A stretch of 64,000 bases of DNA, taken from positions 124,001 to 188,000 of the forward strand of contig CAWHYJ010000001.1 in the NCBI GenBank assembly GCA_963833495.1. Direction: 5' to 3'. The stretch is from Fodinibacter sp963833495 (lineage in GTDB: Bacteria > Actinomycetota > Actinomycetes > Actinomycetales > Dermatophilaceae). The notes below the pieces were generated by a model. That model did not search any database. It was not told the DNA's origin and saw only the letters and a program-made list of their open reading frames with translations. Shown here piece after piece: positions 1 to 8,354 of the stretch (its first letter is position 1; the number at the start of each line of letters is the position of its first letter). Position numbers and translations under genes: made by a program.

Positions 1-90
1 CTGCAGGTCTTCGCGCTGCACCTGTCCACGGCCAAGGGCCTCGACGTCGACCAGCCTCGTAACCTGGCGAAGTCGGTCACGGTCGAATGA
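1..90 (+). CDS. glmS: glutamine--fructose-6-phosphate aminotransferase, C-terminal end (partial)
   Basis: The window opens inside this gene; only the last 29 codons are present. They end in DQPRNLAKSVTVE, the conserved GlmS C-terminus, which closes the fructose-6-phosphate isomerase domain. GlmS makes glucosamine-6-phosphate for cell-wall synthesis. The stop overlaps the acpS start as ATGA, so the two are translationally coupled. The glmS-acpS-nnr-alr order is typical of actinobacteria. Confidence 0.9.
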   Translation: MQVFALHLSTAKGLDVDQPRNLAKSVTVE

Positions 91-446
91 TCGTCGGGGT
101 CGGCATCGACGTCGTCGACGTCGCGCGCTTCGGCGCGACGCTCGAGCGCACCCCGGCGCTGCGTGAGCGCCTCTTCACCACGGGTGAGCGCGACCTGCCG
201 CTGAACTCGCTCGCGGCGCGGTTCGCCGCGAAGGAGGCCGTCGCCAAGGCGCTGGGTGCCCCGTCGGGCATGCACTGGCACGACGCCGAGGTGCACCGGG
301 GCGCCGACGGCCGCCCGCACCTCGAGGTGCGCGGCACGGTGCGGGCTCGGGTCGACGCGCTCGGCATCCTCTCGCTGCACCTGTCCCTGTCCCACGACGC
401 CGGCATCGCGTCCGCTGTCGTCGTCGCCGAGGGAGCCCCGCTGTGA
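87..446 (+). CDS. acpS: holo-[acyl-carrier-protein] synthase AcpS
   Basis: 119 aa, the normal size for AcpS, which transfers 4'-phosphopantetheine from CoA to the serine of acyl carrier protein. The N-terminal GVGIDVVDVARF contains the magnesium-binding Asp, and RFAAKEAVAKALG (about residues 47-59) contains the second metal-ligand Glu. The C-terminal LSLSHDAGIASAVVV is the usual closing strand. The start overlaps the glmS stop and the stop overlaps the nnr start (GTGA), so it sits in an operon. Confidence 0.95.
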   Translation: MIVGVGIDVVDVARFGATLERTPALRERLFTTGERDLPLNSLAARFAAKEAVAKALGAPSGMHWHDAEVHRGADGRPHLEVRGTVRARVDALGILSLHLSLSHDAGIASAVVVAEGAPL

Positions 447-1915
447 TCGAGGCCTGGTCGACGGATGCCGTGTACGCGGCGGAGCGCGCGCTGATGGCGA
501 CGCTCGACGACGGCGAGCTGATGGCCCGGGCCGTCGAGGGGCTCGCGGGGGTCGCGGCAGCCCGGCTCGAGGAGAGCGGCGGCCGGTCGGTCGCGGCCCT
601 CGTGGGGCCGGGCAACAACGGCGCCGACGCGCTCTATGCCGTTGCTCGCCTCGCCGAAGCCGGCTGGAACGCCGTTGCGGTGCACCACGACACGGTCCAC
701 GAGGGGGCGCGCGCAACTGCGGAGGCGGCCGGGGTGGTGCTCACGACCGACCCGACCGGTTTGGGCGAGGCCGACGTCGTGCTCGACGGCATCCTCGGCA
801 TCGGTGCCCGGGCAGGGCTGCCCTCGTGGGCTGCCGGCTGGTGGGCCGCGCTGTCCGAGACGGCGCACGTCATCGCCGTCGACCTGCCCTCGGGCCAGGA
901 CCCGATGGGCGGCGAGCTCGACCCCGACGGCGTCTTCGCCGACGAGACCGTGACCTTCTCGGTCGCGAAGCCGGTGCACCTCCTGCCACCGACCGAACAG
1001 GCCTGCGGGCTGCTGACCGTCGTCGACATCGGCCTGGAGATCGACGACGACCCGGTCGTCCGCCGCCTCGACCACGACGACGTCGCCGCGCTCTGGCCGG
1101 TGCCCGTTGCGAGCGACGACAAGTACTCCCGCGGCGTGCTCGGGGTCGTGGCCGGTGGTGAGTCCTATCCCGGCGCCGCCGTGCTCAGCGTGACCGCCGC
1201 CGCCGAGGCCGGTGCCGGGATGGTGCGCTACGTCGGCACGTCCACCCCGACCGGCCTGGTGCGGGCGGCAGTTCCCGAGGCGGTGCACGGTGTCGGCCGG
1301 GTGCAGGCATGGCTGGTCGGTCCGGGGCTCGACGTGGTGTCGCGAGCAGCGGGGGCCAAGGCCCAGCTCGATGTGGCGCGCGAGGCGCTCGCCGGTGCCG
1401 AGCCGGTTGTCGTCGACGCCGGCGGCCTCGACCTGCTCGACGCCGAGGTGCTCGAGAAGCGGTCGGATGCCGTCACCCTCCTCACGCCGCACGCCGGCGA
1501 GTGCGCTCGCCTCCTCACCCGGCTGGGCGACGCCGAGGTGACCCGGGAGCAGGTGGAGGCCCGACCGCTGGCCCACGCCCGCGCCCTCGCCGAGCTCGCC
1601 GGGGCGACCGTGCTGCTCAAGGGCGCCACCACCCTCGTCGTGCCGCCCGGCGAGGGCGCCACCGCGTGGTCACAGGCCGACGCCCCGCCGTGGCTGGCGA
1701 CCGCCGGGGCGGGCGACGTCCTCGCCGGGCTGCTCGGCACCCTGCTGGCCGCCGGCCTGCCCGCCGACGTCGCCGGCGCCATCGGCGCCCTCGTCCATGG
1801 CGTCGCTGCTGACCGGGCCAACCCGGGTGGCCCGGTGCGTGCACTCGCGGTGGCACACGGCATCCCCACGGCGGTCGCCCACCTGCTGGGTCGTGGGCGC
1901 CTCCCGGCGTCCTAG
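443..1915 (+). CDS. nnr: bifunctional NAD(P)H-hydrate epimerase / ADP-dependent NAD(P)H-hydrate dehydratase
   Basis: 490 aa with the usual two halves of Nnr, which repairs hydrated NAD(P)H. Residues 1 to about 215 are the YjeF_N epimerase domain (VGPGNNGADALYAVARLAE; VDLPSGQDP). Residues about 225-490 are the ribokinase-like ADP-dependent dehydratase (SRGVLGVVAGGESYPGAAVL; LTPHAGECARLL; TAGAGDVLAGLLG, with the catalytic Asp). The GTG start overlaps the acpS stop. The stop codon TAG lies in a TAGACT hexamer (1913-1918) that may be the -10 of an internal promoter for alr. Confidence 0.95.
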   Translation: MIEAWSTDAVYAAERALMATLDDGELMARAVEGLAGVAAARLEESGGRSVAALVGPGNNGADALYAVARLAEAGWNAVAVHHDTVHEGARATAEAAGVVLTTDPTGLGEADVVLDGILGIGARAGLPSWAAGWWAALSETAHVIAVDLPSGQDPMGGELDPDGVFADETVTFSVAKPVHLLPPTEQACGLLTVVDIGLEIDDDPVVRRLDHDDVAALWPVPVASDDKYSRGVLGVVAGGESYPGAAVLSVTAAAEAGAGMVRYVGTSTPTGLVRAAVPEAVHGVGRVQAWLVGPGLDVVSRAAGAKAQLDVAREALAGAEPVVVDAGGLDLLDAEVLEKRSDAVTLLTPHAGECARLLTRLGDAEVTREQVEARPLAHARALAELAGATVLLKGATTLVVPPGEGATAWSQADAPPWLATAGAGDVLAGLLGTLLAAGLPADVAGAIGALVHGVAADRANPGGPVRALAVAHGIPTAVAHLLGRGRLPAS

Positions 1916-1928
1916 ACTCGTCAGGCCC

Positions 1929-3101
1929 ATGACCACCTCGCCCGCCTCCGCCCCGCCCCCCGCGCCCGCGGGCGCCTCGGCGTGGGTCAGCGTCGACCTC
2001 GACGCGATCCGCGACAACGTGGCCGAGCTGGTGCGCCGGGCTGGTTCGGCGCAGGTGATGGCGGTCGTCAAGGGCGACGCCTACGGCCACGGCCTGGTGC
2101 CCTCCGCGCGCGCAGCCCTGGCCGGCGGTGCCACCTGGCTCGGTGTGGCCCAGCTCGCCGAGGCGATCGAGCTGCGCGGCGCCGGCGTCACGGCCCCGCT
2201 GCTCACCTGGCTCTTCCCGCCGGGCGGCGACGTCGGCGGTGCCATCGACGCCGACATCGAGGTGACCGTCGGCAGCGACTGGACCCTCGATGCCGTCACG
2301 GCCGCCGCCCGCGAGCGCGGTCGCCCCGCGCGCGTGCAGGTGAAGGTCGACACCGGGCTGGGCCGCGGTGGCATCCTCACCGACTGGTCGGAGATGGTCG
2401 CCCGGGTCGCGGCGGCGCAGGCCGAGGGCGCGATCGAGGTCACCGGGGTCTGGTCGCACTTCGCGTGGGCCGACGCGCCGCAGCACCCGACCGTGCGTGC
2501 CCAGCAGGTGCGCTTCGGCGAGGCGGCCGACGAGCTGGAGCGGGCCGGGGTGCACCCGGCGCTGCGCCACCTCGCGAACTCCGCGGCGACGCTCACGAAC
2601 CCTTCGGCCCACTTCGACATGGTCCGGCCCGGGCTGGCGGTCTACGGGCTCTCGCCGGTGCCCGACCTCGGTGACCCGGCCTCCTTCGGCCTGCGCGAGG
2701 CGATGCGCGTGACGGCCCGGCTGACCTTGGTCAAGCGTGCGCGGGCGGGCCAGGGCGTCAGCTACGGACACGAGTACGTCACCGAGCGCGACACCGTGCT
2801 CGGCCTGGTGCCGATGGGCTACGCCGACGGCATCCCGAGGTCGGCGGGCGGTCGTGGCCCGGTGCTGGTCGGCGGGCGCCGGCTCCCGGTGGCCGGTCGA
2901 GTCTGCATGGACCAGGTCGTCGTCGACCTCGGCCCGCAGTTCCAGGGCAGCGCCGGTGACGAGGTCGTGGTGCTCGGGCGCGCGGCCGACGGCGAGCCCT
3001 CGGCCCAGGACTGGGCGCAGGCCGCGGGCACCATCAACTACGAGATCGTCACCCGGATGGGGCCGCGCCTCCCACGGGTGCTGCTCGGGGGTGGGGGCTG
3101 A
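1929..3101 (+). CDS. alr: alanine racemase
   Basis: 390 aa PLP enzyme that makes D-alanine for peptidoglycan. AVVKGDAYGHG carries the PLP-binding lysine; GVSYGHEYV (the substrate tyrosine region) and RVCMDQVVVDLG are conserved C-terminal motifs. The reading frame stays open upstream into nnr, but homology begins at AWVSVDLDAIRDN just after this ATG, and a TAGACT hexamer lies 10 nt upstream, so 1929 is preferred over any earlier start. The stop shares one base with the next start (TGATG). Confidence 0.94.
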   Translation: MTTSPASAPPPAPAGASAWVSVDLDAIRDNVAELVRRAGSAQVMAVVKGDAYGHGLVPSARAALAGGATWLGVAQLAEAIELRGAGVTAPLLTWLFPPGGDVGGAIDADIEVTVGSDWTLDAVTAAARERGRPARVQVKVDTGLGRGGILTDWSEMVARVAAAQAEGAIEVTGVWSHFAWADAPQHPTVRAQQVRFGEAADELERAGVHPALRHLANSAATLTNPSAHFDMVRPGLAVYGLSPVPDLGDPASFGLREAMRVTARLTLVKRARAGQGVSYGHEYVTERDTVLGLVPMGYADGIPRSAGGRGPVLVGGRRLPVAGRVCMDQVVVDLGPQFQGSAGDEVVVLGRAADGEPSAQDWAQAAGTINYEIVTRMGPRLPRVLLGGGG

Positions 3102-4255
3102 TGGCGCTGGGCCCGTTCGGCAGCGCTGCCAGCGCCGTCGGCGACCGGGTGATGCGGGCCCGGGCCGGCTACCGGTCCGTCGATGCGCCTGACGGCTGGG
3201 CGCACACCCCGACCGAGTCCCTGTGGGTCACCGCCGACGACGGTGTCGCCCTGCACGTCGAGATCGACGCCCCCGACCTCTCCAGCCTCAGCCGGCGCCA
3301 CCTCGCCGGGCGGATGCCCACCGTGGTGCTCGTGCACGGGTTCAGCCTCAACCTGCAGTGCTGGGTGCTCCAGCGCCGGGCCCTCATCCACTCCGGGTTC
3401 CGGGTCGTCACCTACGACCAGCGCGGGCACGGCCGCTCCGGCCAGCCGGCGCTCGAGAACTGCACGGTGGGGCAGCTGGGTCGCGATCTCGCCGCCGTCA
3501 TGGATGCCACCTGCACGAGCGGGCCGGTCGTGCTCGTCGGGCACTCGATGGGCGGCATGACCGTCATGTCGTATGCCGGGCAGCACCCCGACGTGGTGCG
3601 CGACCGGGTGCTGGCGGTGGCGCTCATCGCCACCAGCGCGGGTGGCGACGAGATGACCGAGTTCGGCCTGGGTGCCACGGTGGGCAAGGTGGTGGGGTCG
3701 TTCGGCCCGGGCGTGCTGACCCGGATGTCGCGGCACGCCGGTCCGATCGGCGCGCTGCGCAGGATGGGCCGTGGCGTCCAGGATGCCGTGGTGCAGCGGT
3801 GGGCGTTCGACTCCCCGGTGAGCCCCGAGCTGGTGCAGATGGTCGGCGACATGATCTTCTCCACCTCCTTCGACGTGATGGCGGCGTTCCTGCCCGACTT
3901 CGACGTGCTCGACATCAGCGCCGACCTCGCACCGCTCGTGGGCATCGAGACCCTGGTGATGAACGGCGCTGGTGACCTGGTCACCCCGCCCTCGCACAGC
4001 GAGGAGATCGTGCGCCGCATCCCGGGCGCCGAGCACGTGGTGGTCGAGGACGCCGGCCACATCCTCATGCTCGAGCACCCCCAGCTGGTCACCCAGCAGC
4101 TGCTCATGCTCATCGCGCGGGCTCAGCGCGCCGTGGCCGAGGGCGTGCCGGTGAGCAGCAAGCCGCGGGTGCGCCGCACGGTGCAGGACATCTCGAAGAA
4201 GCGCCGCGTGGCCCGCGCCCGCGCCGGACGGAACGGGCGGGAGGCTGCGTCGTGA
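3101..4255 (+). CDS. alpha/beta fold hydrolase
   Basis: 384 aa alpha/beta hydrolase of unknown substrate. The core has an oxyanion-type VLVHGFSLN (about residue 78), nucleophile elbow GHSMGG (about residue 147), an acid in MNGAGDLVTPP and the catalytic His in EDAGHILMLEHP. A roughly 40-residue N-terminal region and a basic tail (KKRRVARARAGRN) extend the usual fold. It lies between alr and tsaE, overlapping both, as in many actinobacteria. No signal peptide is seen, so it is probably cytoplasmic. The reaction cannot be named from sequence. Confidence 0.85.
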   Translation: MALGPFGSAASAVGDRVMRARAGYRSVDAPDGWAHTPTESLWVTADDGVALHVEIDAPDLSSLSRRHLAGRMPTVVLVHGFSLNLQCWVLQRRALIHSGFRVVTYDQRGHGRSGQPALENCTVGQLGRDLAAVMDATCTSGPVVLVGHSMGGMTVMSYAGQHPDVVRDRVLAVALIATSAGGDEMTEFGLGATVGKVVGSFGPGVLTRMSRHAGPIGALRRMGRGVQDAVVQRWAFDSPVSPELVQMVGDMIFSTSFDVMAAFLPDFDVLDISADLAPLVGIETLVMNGAGDLVTPPSHSEEIVRRIPGAEHVVVEDAGHILMLEHPQLVTQQLLMLIARAQRAVAEGVPVSSKPRVRRTVQDISKKRRVARARAGRNGREAAS

Positions 4256-4746
4256 ACAGCCGCCGCGTCGCGCTGCCGGGGGTCGACGACACCCGCGCCC
4301 TGGGGCGGGTGCTGGGGGCGGTGCTGCGCGCCGGTGACCTCGTCGTGCTCACCGGGGGCCTCGGCGCCGGCAAGACGACGCTGACCCAGGGCATCGGTGA
4401 GGGTCTGGGCGTGCGGGGGCCGGTCACCTCGCCGACTTTTGTCATCGCCCGGGTGCACCCCTCGGTCGTCGGCGGCCCGGCGCTCGTGCACGTCGACGCC
4501 TACCGGCTCGGCGGGGCCCTCGAGCTCGACGACCTCGACCTCGACGCCTCGGTCGACGACAGCGTCACCGTGGTCGAGTGGGGGCACGGCCTGGCCGAGG
4601 ACCTCAGCGAGGACCGGCTCGAGGTCGTGCTCGACGTCGACATCGCCACCGAGGAGCGCACCGCCACGGTCACCGGTGTCGGCGGTCGCTGGAGCGGTGA
4701 GTCCGCGGATGCCGGGCTGCTCGTCCTGGGCGGTGTGCCGTGCTGA
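4252..4746 (+). CDS. tsaE: tRNA threonylcarbamoyladenosine biosynthesis ATPase TsaE
   Basis: 164 aa P-loop protein. LTGGLGAGKTTLTQGIGEGL is the Walker A region and SPTFVIARVH the switch-like segment of TsaE; VVEWGHGLAEDL is the conserved C-terminal motif. TsaE acts with TsaB and TsaD to make t6A37 in ANN-decoding tRNAs, and tsaB and tsaD follow directly. GTG start overlapping the previous stop; 7-nt overlap with tsaB. Confidence 0.93.
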   Translation: MNSRRVALPGVDDTRALGRVLGAVLRAGDLVVLTGGLGAGKTTLTQGIGEGLGVRGPVTSPTFVIARVHPSVVGGPALVHVDAYRLGGALELDDLDLDASVDDSVTVVEWGHGLAEDLSEDRLEVVLDVDIATEERTATVTGVGGRWSGESADAGLLVLGGVPC

Positions 4747-5405
4747 CCCTCGCGATCGACACCTCGACCTCGGCCATCGGCGTGGCCGTGCTCGCACCCG
4801 GGTCCGACCCCGCCGTCGGCGTGGCGGTCGACGCTCGTGCGCACACCGAGAAGCTCGCTCCACTGGTGCGCGACACCCTGGCGGCCGCCGGCGCCACGCC
4901 CGCCGACCTCACCGACATCGCCGTCGGCACCGGTCCCGGGCCGTTCACCGGGCTGCGGGTCGGCCTGGTCACCGCGCTCACGCTGGGCCACGCGCTCGGC
5001 ATCCCGGTGCACGGGGTGTGCAGCCTCGACGCGCTCGCGGAGCAGGCGCTGGCCGAGCACGACAACGTGAACGAGGTGCTCGTCGCCACTGACGCCAGGC
5101 GCAAGGAGGTCTACTGGGCGCGCTACGCCCGGGGCACCGAGGGGGCCGTGGCGCTCACCGCGCCCGCTGTCGACCGCCCGGCGGAGCTCGCCGACGACGT
5201 GCGCGCGCTGCCGACCGTGGGTCGCGGCCCGGTGCTCTTCCCCGACCTCATCCCCAACGGCCTCGGCGGTCCGCTCGACGTCGACCCGGGGTGGCTGGGG
5301 CGGGTTGCCTTGCGCCGCATCGCCGCAGGCGAGCCGATGCCGGTCGAGCCGCTCTACCTCCGCCGCCCCGACGCGCTCACCACCGCCGAGCGAGGTCGGT
5401 CGTGA
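4740..5405 (+). CDS. tsaB: tRNA threonylcarbamoyladenosine biosynthesis protein TsaB
   Basis: 221 aa, ASKHA fold. The N-terminal LAIDTSTSAIGVAVL and GTGPGPFTGLRVGLVTA are TsaB hallmarks. It is the scaffold partner of TsaD in t6A synthesis. GTG start overlapping tsaE; its TGA overlaps the GTG of rimI, giving the conserved tsaE-tsaB-rimI-tsaD order. Confidence 0.93.
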   Translation: MLTLAIDTSTSAIGVAVLAPGSDPAVGVAVDARAHTEKLAPLVRDTLAAAGATPADLTDIAVGTGPGPFTGLRVGLVTALTLGHALGIPVHGVCSLDALAEQALAEHDNVNEVLVATDARRKEVYWARYARGTEGAVALTAPAVDRPAELADDVRALPTVGRGPVLFPDLIPNGLGGPLDVDPGWLGRVALRRIAAGEPMPVEPLYLRRPDALTTAERGRS

Positions 5406-5881
5406 CCGTGACCGCACCGACGCTGCGCGAGGCGCGCTGGACCGACATCCCGGCCCTGGCGGCACTCGAGCGCGACCTCTTCACGCACGACGCCTGGGCC
5501 GAGCCCACCTGGTGGGCCGAGCTCGCCGGGCGACCGCGTCGCGACTACGTCGTGCTCACCGACGCCGACGGCATCCTCGGGTATGCCGGGCTCGACCACG
5601 GCGGCGACGTCGCCGACGTGATGACCATCGCCGTCGCACCGCGGGCGCAGGGCCGCGGGGTCGGGGGGCGGCTGCTCGACGAGCTGGAGCGCCGCGCTCG
5701 GGCGCGCGGAGCGGCATCCATGATGCTCGAGGTGCGCGCCGACAACGCCGCAGCACTGCGCCTCTACGAGCGCGCCGGCTTCGCCCTGCTGAGCACCCGC
5801 CGGCGTTACTACCAGCCTGGTGACGTCGACGCGCTGGTCATGCGAAAGCTGTTGCTGCAGGAGGAGTCCGGCGATGAGTGA
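5402..5881 (+). CDS. rimI: [ribosomal protein bS18]-alanine N-acetyltransferase-like GNAT (RimI)
   Basis: 159 aa GNAT acetyltransferase. AVAPRAQGRGVGGRLLDELERRA is the acetyl-CoA-binding motif A, with EVRADNAAALRLYERAGF after it, as in RimI. An open frame begins farther upstream but would overlap tsaB; GTG at 5402 gives the GTGA overlap seen across this operon. Its 3' end overlaps tsaD by 8 nt. Name rests on family plus the conserved position between tsaB and tsaD. Confidence 0.9.
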   Translation: MTVTAPTLREARWTDIPALAALERDLFTHDAWAEPTWWAELAGRPRRDYVVLTDADGILGYAGLDHGGDVADVMTIAVAPRAQGRGVGGRLLDELERRARARGAASMMLEVRADNAAALRLYERAGFALLSTRRRYYQPGDVDALVMRKLLLQEESGDE

Positions 5882-6917
5882 CGCACCCCTGGTGCTGGGC
5901 ATCGAGACGTCGTGCGACGAGACCGGCGTCGGCATCGTCCGCGGCGAGACGCTGCTCGTCGACGCCATCGCCAGCAGCGTCGACGAGCACGCCCGCTTCG
6001 GTGGGGTCGTGCCGGAGGTTGCCAGCCGCGCCCACCTCGAGGCCATGGTCCCCACCATCGAACGTGCGTGTGCCACAGCGGGAGTCACGTTGCGCGACCT
6101 GGATGCCGTTGCGGTGACGTCGGGCCCGGGGCTCGCCGGGGCGCTGATGGTGGGGGTCGCCTCGGCGAAGGCGCTGTCGCTCGCCCTCGGGGTGCCGCTC
6201 TACGGGGTGAACCACCTCGCCAGCCACGTGGCCGTCGACATCGTCGAGCACGGCCCGCTGCCCGAGCCGGTGCTCGCGATGCTCGTGTCCGGCGGCCACT
6301 CCTCCCTCCTCCTCGTGCCCGACGTGACGCACGACGTGCGCAGCCTCGGCTCGACCATCGACGACGCGGCCGGTGAGGCGTTCGACAAGGTGGCCCGGGT
6401 GCTCGGGCTGCCCTTCCCCGGCGGCCCGCACATCGACCGCGCCGCACGCGAGGGCTCGATCACCATCGACTTCCCGCGCGGGCTCACCACCGGCCGTGAC
6501 ATGGAGCGGCACCGCTTCGACTTCTCGTTCTCGGGGCTGAAGACCGCCGTGTCGCGGTGGGTGCAGGCGCGCGAGGCCGCGGGGGAGCCGGTGCCGGTGG
6601 CCGACGTCGCGGCCAGCTTCCAGGAGGCCGTCACCGACGTGCTCACCCGCAAGGCGGTGCTGGCCTGCCGCGAGCACGGCGTCGGCCACCTGCAGATCGG
6701 CGGCGGGGTGGCCGCGAACTCCCGGCTGCGGGCGATGGCGCAGGAGCGGTGCGACGCGGCCGGCATCCAGCTGCGGGTGCCCCGGCCGGGGCTGTGCACC
6801 GACAACGGCGCGATGGTGGCGGCGCTCGGGGCGCAGATGGTGCTCAAGGGGCGCGCGCCCTCCGACCTCGCGCTGCCCGCCGACTCCTCGATGCCGGTCA
6901 CCGTGGTCCAGGCCTGA
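5874..6917 (+). CDS. tsaD: tRNA N6-adenosine threonylcarbamoyltransferase TsaD
   Basis: 347 aa, normal length. VLGIETSCDETGVGIV opens the ASKHA fold; NHLASHVAVD carries the two metal-ligand histidines, SGGHSSLLLV the nucleotide region, and CTDNGAMVA the C-terminal metal Asp. TsaD transfers the threonylcarbamoyl group to A37. The ATG at 5874 places the homologous N-terminus at residue 5; the 18 codons upstream in frame are rimI in another frame. Last gene of the operon; the stop lies 6 nt from the stop of a convergent gene. Confidence 0.95.
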   Translation: MSDAPLVLGIETSCDETGVGIVRGETLLVDAIASSVDEHARFGGVVPEVASRAHLEAMVPTIERACATAGVTLRDLDAVAVTSGPGLAGALMVGVASAKALSLALGVPLYGVNHLASHVAVDIVEHGPLPEPVLAMLVSGGHSSLLLVPDVTHDVRSLGSTIDDAAGEAFDKVARVLGLPFPGGPHIDRAAREGSITIDFPRGLTTGRDMERHRFDFSFSGLKTAVSRWVQAREAAGEPVPVADVAASFQEAVTDVLTRKAVLACREHGVGHLQIGGGVAANSRLRAMAQERCDAAGIQLRVPRPGLCTDNGAMVAALGAQMVLKGRAPSDLALPADSSMPVTVVQA

Positions 6918-6923
6918 CCCCGA

Positions 6924-8243
6924 TCAGGGCTTCGTGGAGCAGGGGAGCAGGCCCATCCGCTCCTTCAGCGTGATCACTCGCCGCACCGACGCCGCGACCT
7001 TCGCGGCGAAGGCCGGGTCGTCGGCCGCCTTCGCCTTCACCGCCGCGATCATCCCGGGCGCGCTCGACGCGCGCCCGGTGAGCACGATGTCGCCGCCGGC
7101 ATCGATGAACCGCACCGCCCGCTGGGGGGCCGGGGTGCCGCGCACCGCCTGGGCGTTGACGTCGTCGGTGATCACCACGCCGTCGTACCCGAGCCGGCCG
7201 CGCAGCAGGTCGGTGACGATGGGCTTCGAGAACATCGCCGGCACCTTGGGGTCGAGCCTGCTGTAGCGCGCCGAGCCGACCATGACCAGGCCGGCGCCCG
7301 CCTCGACACCGGCCGCGAACGGCTGCAGGTAGGGGTCGTTCGCGTCGGTCACGTCGTCGGTGATGCCGGTGCTGCTGAAGTCGGTGTTGCTGCGGATGCG
7401 GCCCAGGCCGGGGAAGTGCTTGACCGTGCCCTCGACGCCGCCGGCCAGCATTCCCTTGAGGAACGCGGCCGAGGCGCGCTCCACCGTCTCGGGGTCCGAC
7501 CCGTACTGCCGCCCGTAGCGCCCGATCGGCTCGTTGGCGCGGCCGATGTCCGCGGGCACCGTGTCGGTGACCGGGGCCAGGTTGACGTTGACTCCGGCGG
7601 CCTTGAGCTCGCGCGCCCATCCCGTGGCGGCCCGGGTGAGCGCGGCGGACGACATGGTGGCCTGCTCCTTGGCCGAGGGCGGTCGGGTGAACCCGGCCCC
7701 CCGCAGCTGGTGCACCTCGCCGCCCTCCTGGTCGGCGGCGATGAGCAGCCCGACGTCAGCGGTGCTCGTGCGCGACACCAGGCCCTGGAGGTGCTCGGAG
7801 GTGCGGTTGACCTCGGCGGCGCCGTCCCACCCGCCGAGGTAGATGACGTTGCCGACGTGCGAGCCCCGCACCGTGCGGTCGAGCGAGCCGAGCGAGGCGT
7901 TGGCGTCGAAGCCGACCATGAACAGCTGGCCCAGTCGCTGCGCCGGCGTCAGGGACTCGACCGTCGACGTGACGCAGGCGGCCGCCGCGTCCTGGCTGGG
8001 CGAGGGGGATGCCGTGCCCGCCGTCGCGCTCGGGGTCGGCGTCGCGCTCGGGGTCGGCGTCGCGCTCGCGCTCGCCGGCGAGGAGGCGGGGGCCGGCGCG
8101 CTCGAGCTGCCCGACACGCTGGAGGTTCGCGGGCCGGCGGGGTCGCCCGCGCACCCGGCGAGCGCCAGGGCCAGCACGAGTGGGGCGGCGGTGATGACGG
8201 CCGGGCGGCGGGTCGGGCGGGGTCGAGACGTCGCGGACAGCAC
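6924..8243 (-). CDS. lipoprotein glycoside hydrolase family 3 (NagZ/LpqI-like)
   Basis: 439 aa. A signal peptide ends in the lipobox LALAGC (Cys31), then a Ser/Thr/Pro/Ala-rich linker to about residue 90, then a GH3 barrel (LIAADQEGGEVHQLRG; NVNLAPVTDT; KHFPGLGR; GVVITDDVNAQAV with the likely nucleophile Asp). Family members release N-acetylglucosamine from muropeptides or other beta-hexosaminides. The Asp-x-His of typical NagZ after KHFPGHG is not seen here (the loop reads NTDFSSTG). The frame extends far upstream, but the signal peptide and a TACCGT exactly 6 nt before GTG 8243 decide this start. Confidence 0.85.
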   Translation of the reverse strand: MLSATSRPRPTRRPAVITAAPLVLALALAGCAGDPAGPRTSSVSGSSSAPAPASSPASASATPTPSATPTPSATAGTASPSPSQDAAAACVTSTVESLTPAQRLGQLFMVGFDANASLGSLDRTVRGSHVGNVIYLGGWDGAAEVNRTSEHLQGLVSRTSTADVGLLIAADQEGGEVHQLRGAGFTRPPSAKEQATMSSAALTRAATGWARELKAAGVNVNLAPVTDTVPADIGRANEPIGRYGRQYGSDPETVERASAAFLKGMLAGGVEGTVKHFPGLGRIRSNTDFSSTGITDDVTDANDPYLQPFAAGVEAGAGLVMVGSARYSRLDPKVPAMFSKPIVTDLLRGRLGYDGVVITDDVNAQAVRGTPAPQRAVRFIDAGGDIVLTGRASSAPGMIAAVKAKAADDPAFAAKVAASVRRVITLKERMGLLPCSTKP

Positions 8244-8249
8244 CCGTCG

Positions 8250-8255
8250 ACGGTA
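8250..8255 (-). promoter_or_regulatory. putative -10 hexamer TACCGT, leaderless GH3 gene
   Basis: Minus-strand TACCGT ends 6 nt before the GTG of the GH3 lipoprotein, so transcription would begin at or next to the start codon. There is no Shine-Dalgarno at a usable distance. Confidence 0.5.
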
Positions 8256-8354
8256 CGTGAGCCCCCTGCGAAGCACCGAATGCCGCGGACCGCGCCGGGC
8301 GTGGACGCCGCGACGCGAACCCGCGCACGCACAGCATCCGACACAATCGTCCCC

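Noticed and set aside
77..1576. Long minus-strand open frames over acpS/nnr, and similar ones at 12086-13714, 15198-16652, 19932-21869 and 35169-37091
   Set aside because: They mirror strongly conserved genes on the other strand, have low-complexity Arg/Gly/His-rich translations and no recognisable domains.
7416..8354. An N-terminal extension of the nucleoside hydrolase
   Set aside because: The extension is antisense to the GH3 lipoprotein and has no homology; the conserved N-terminus starts at 8355.
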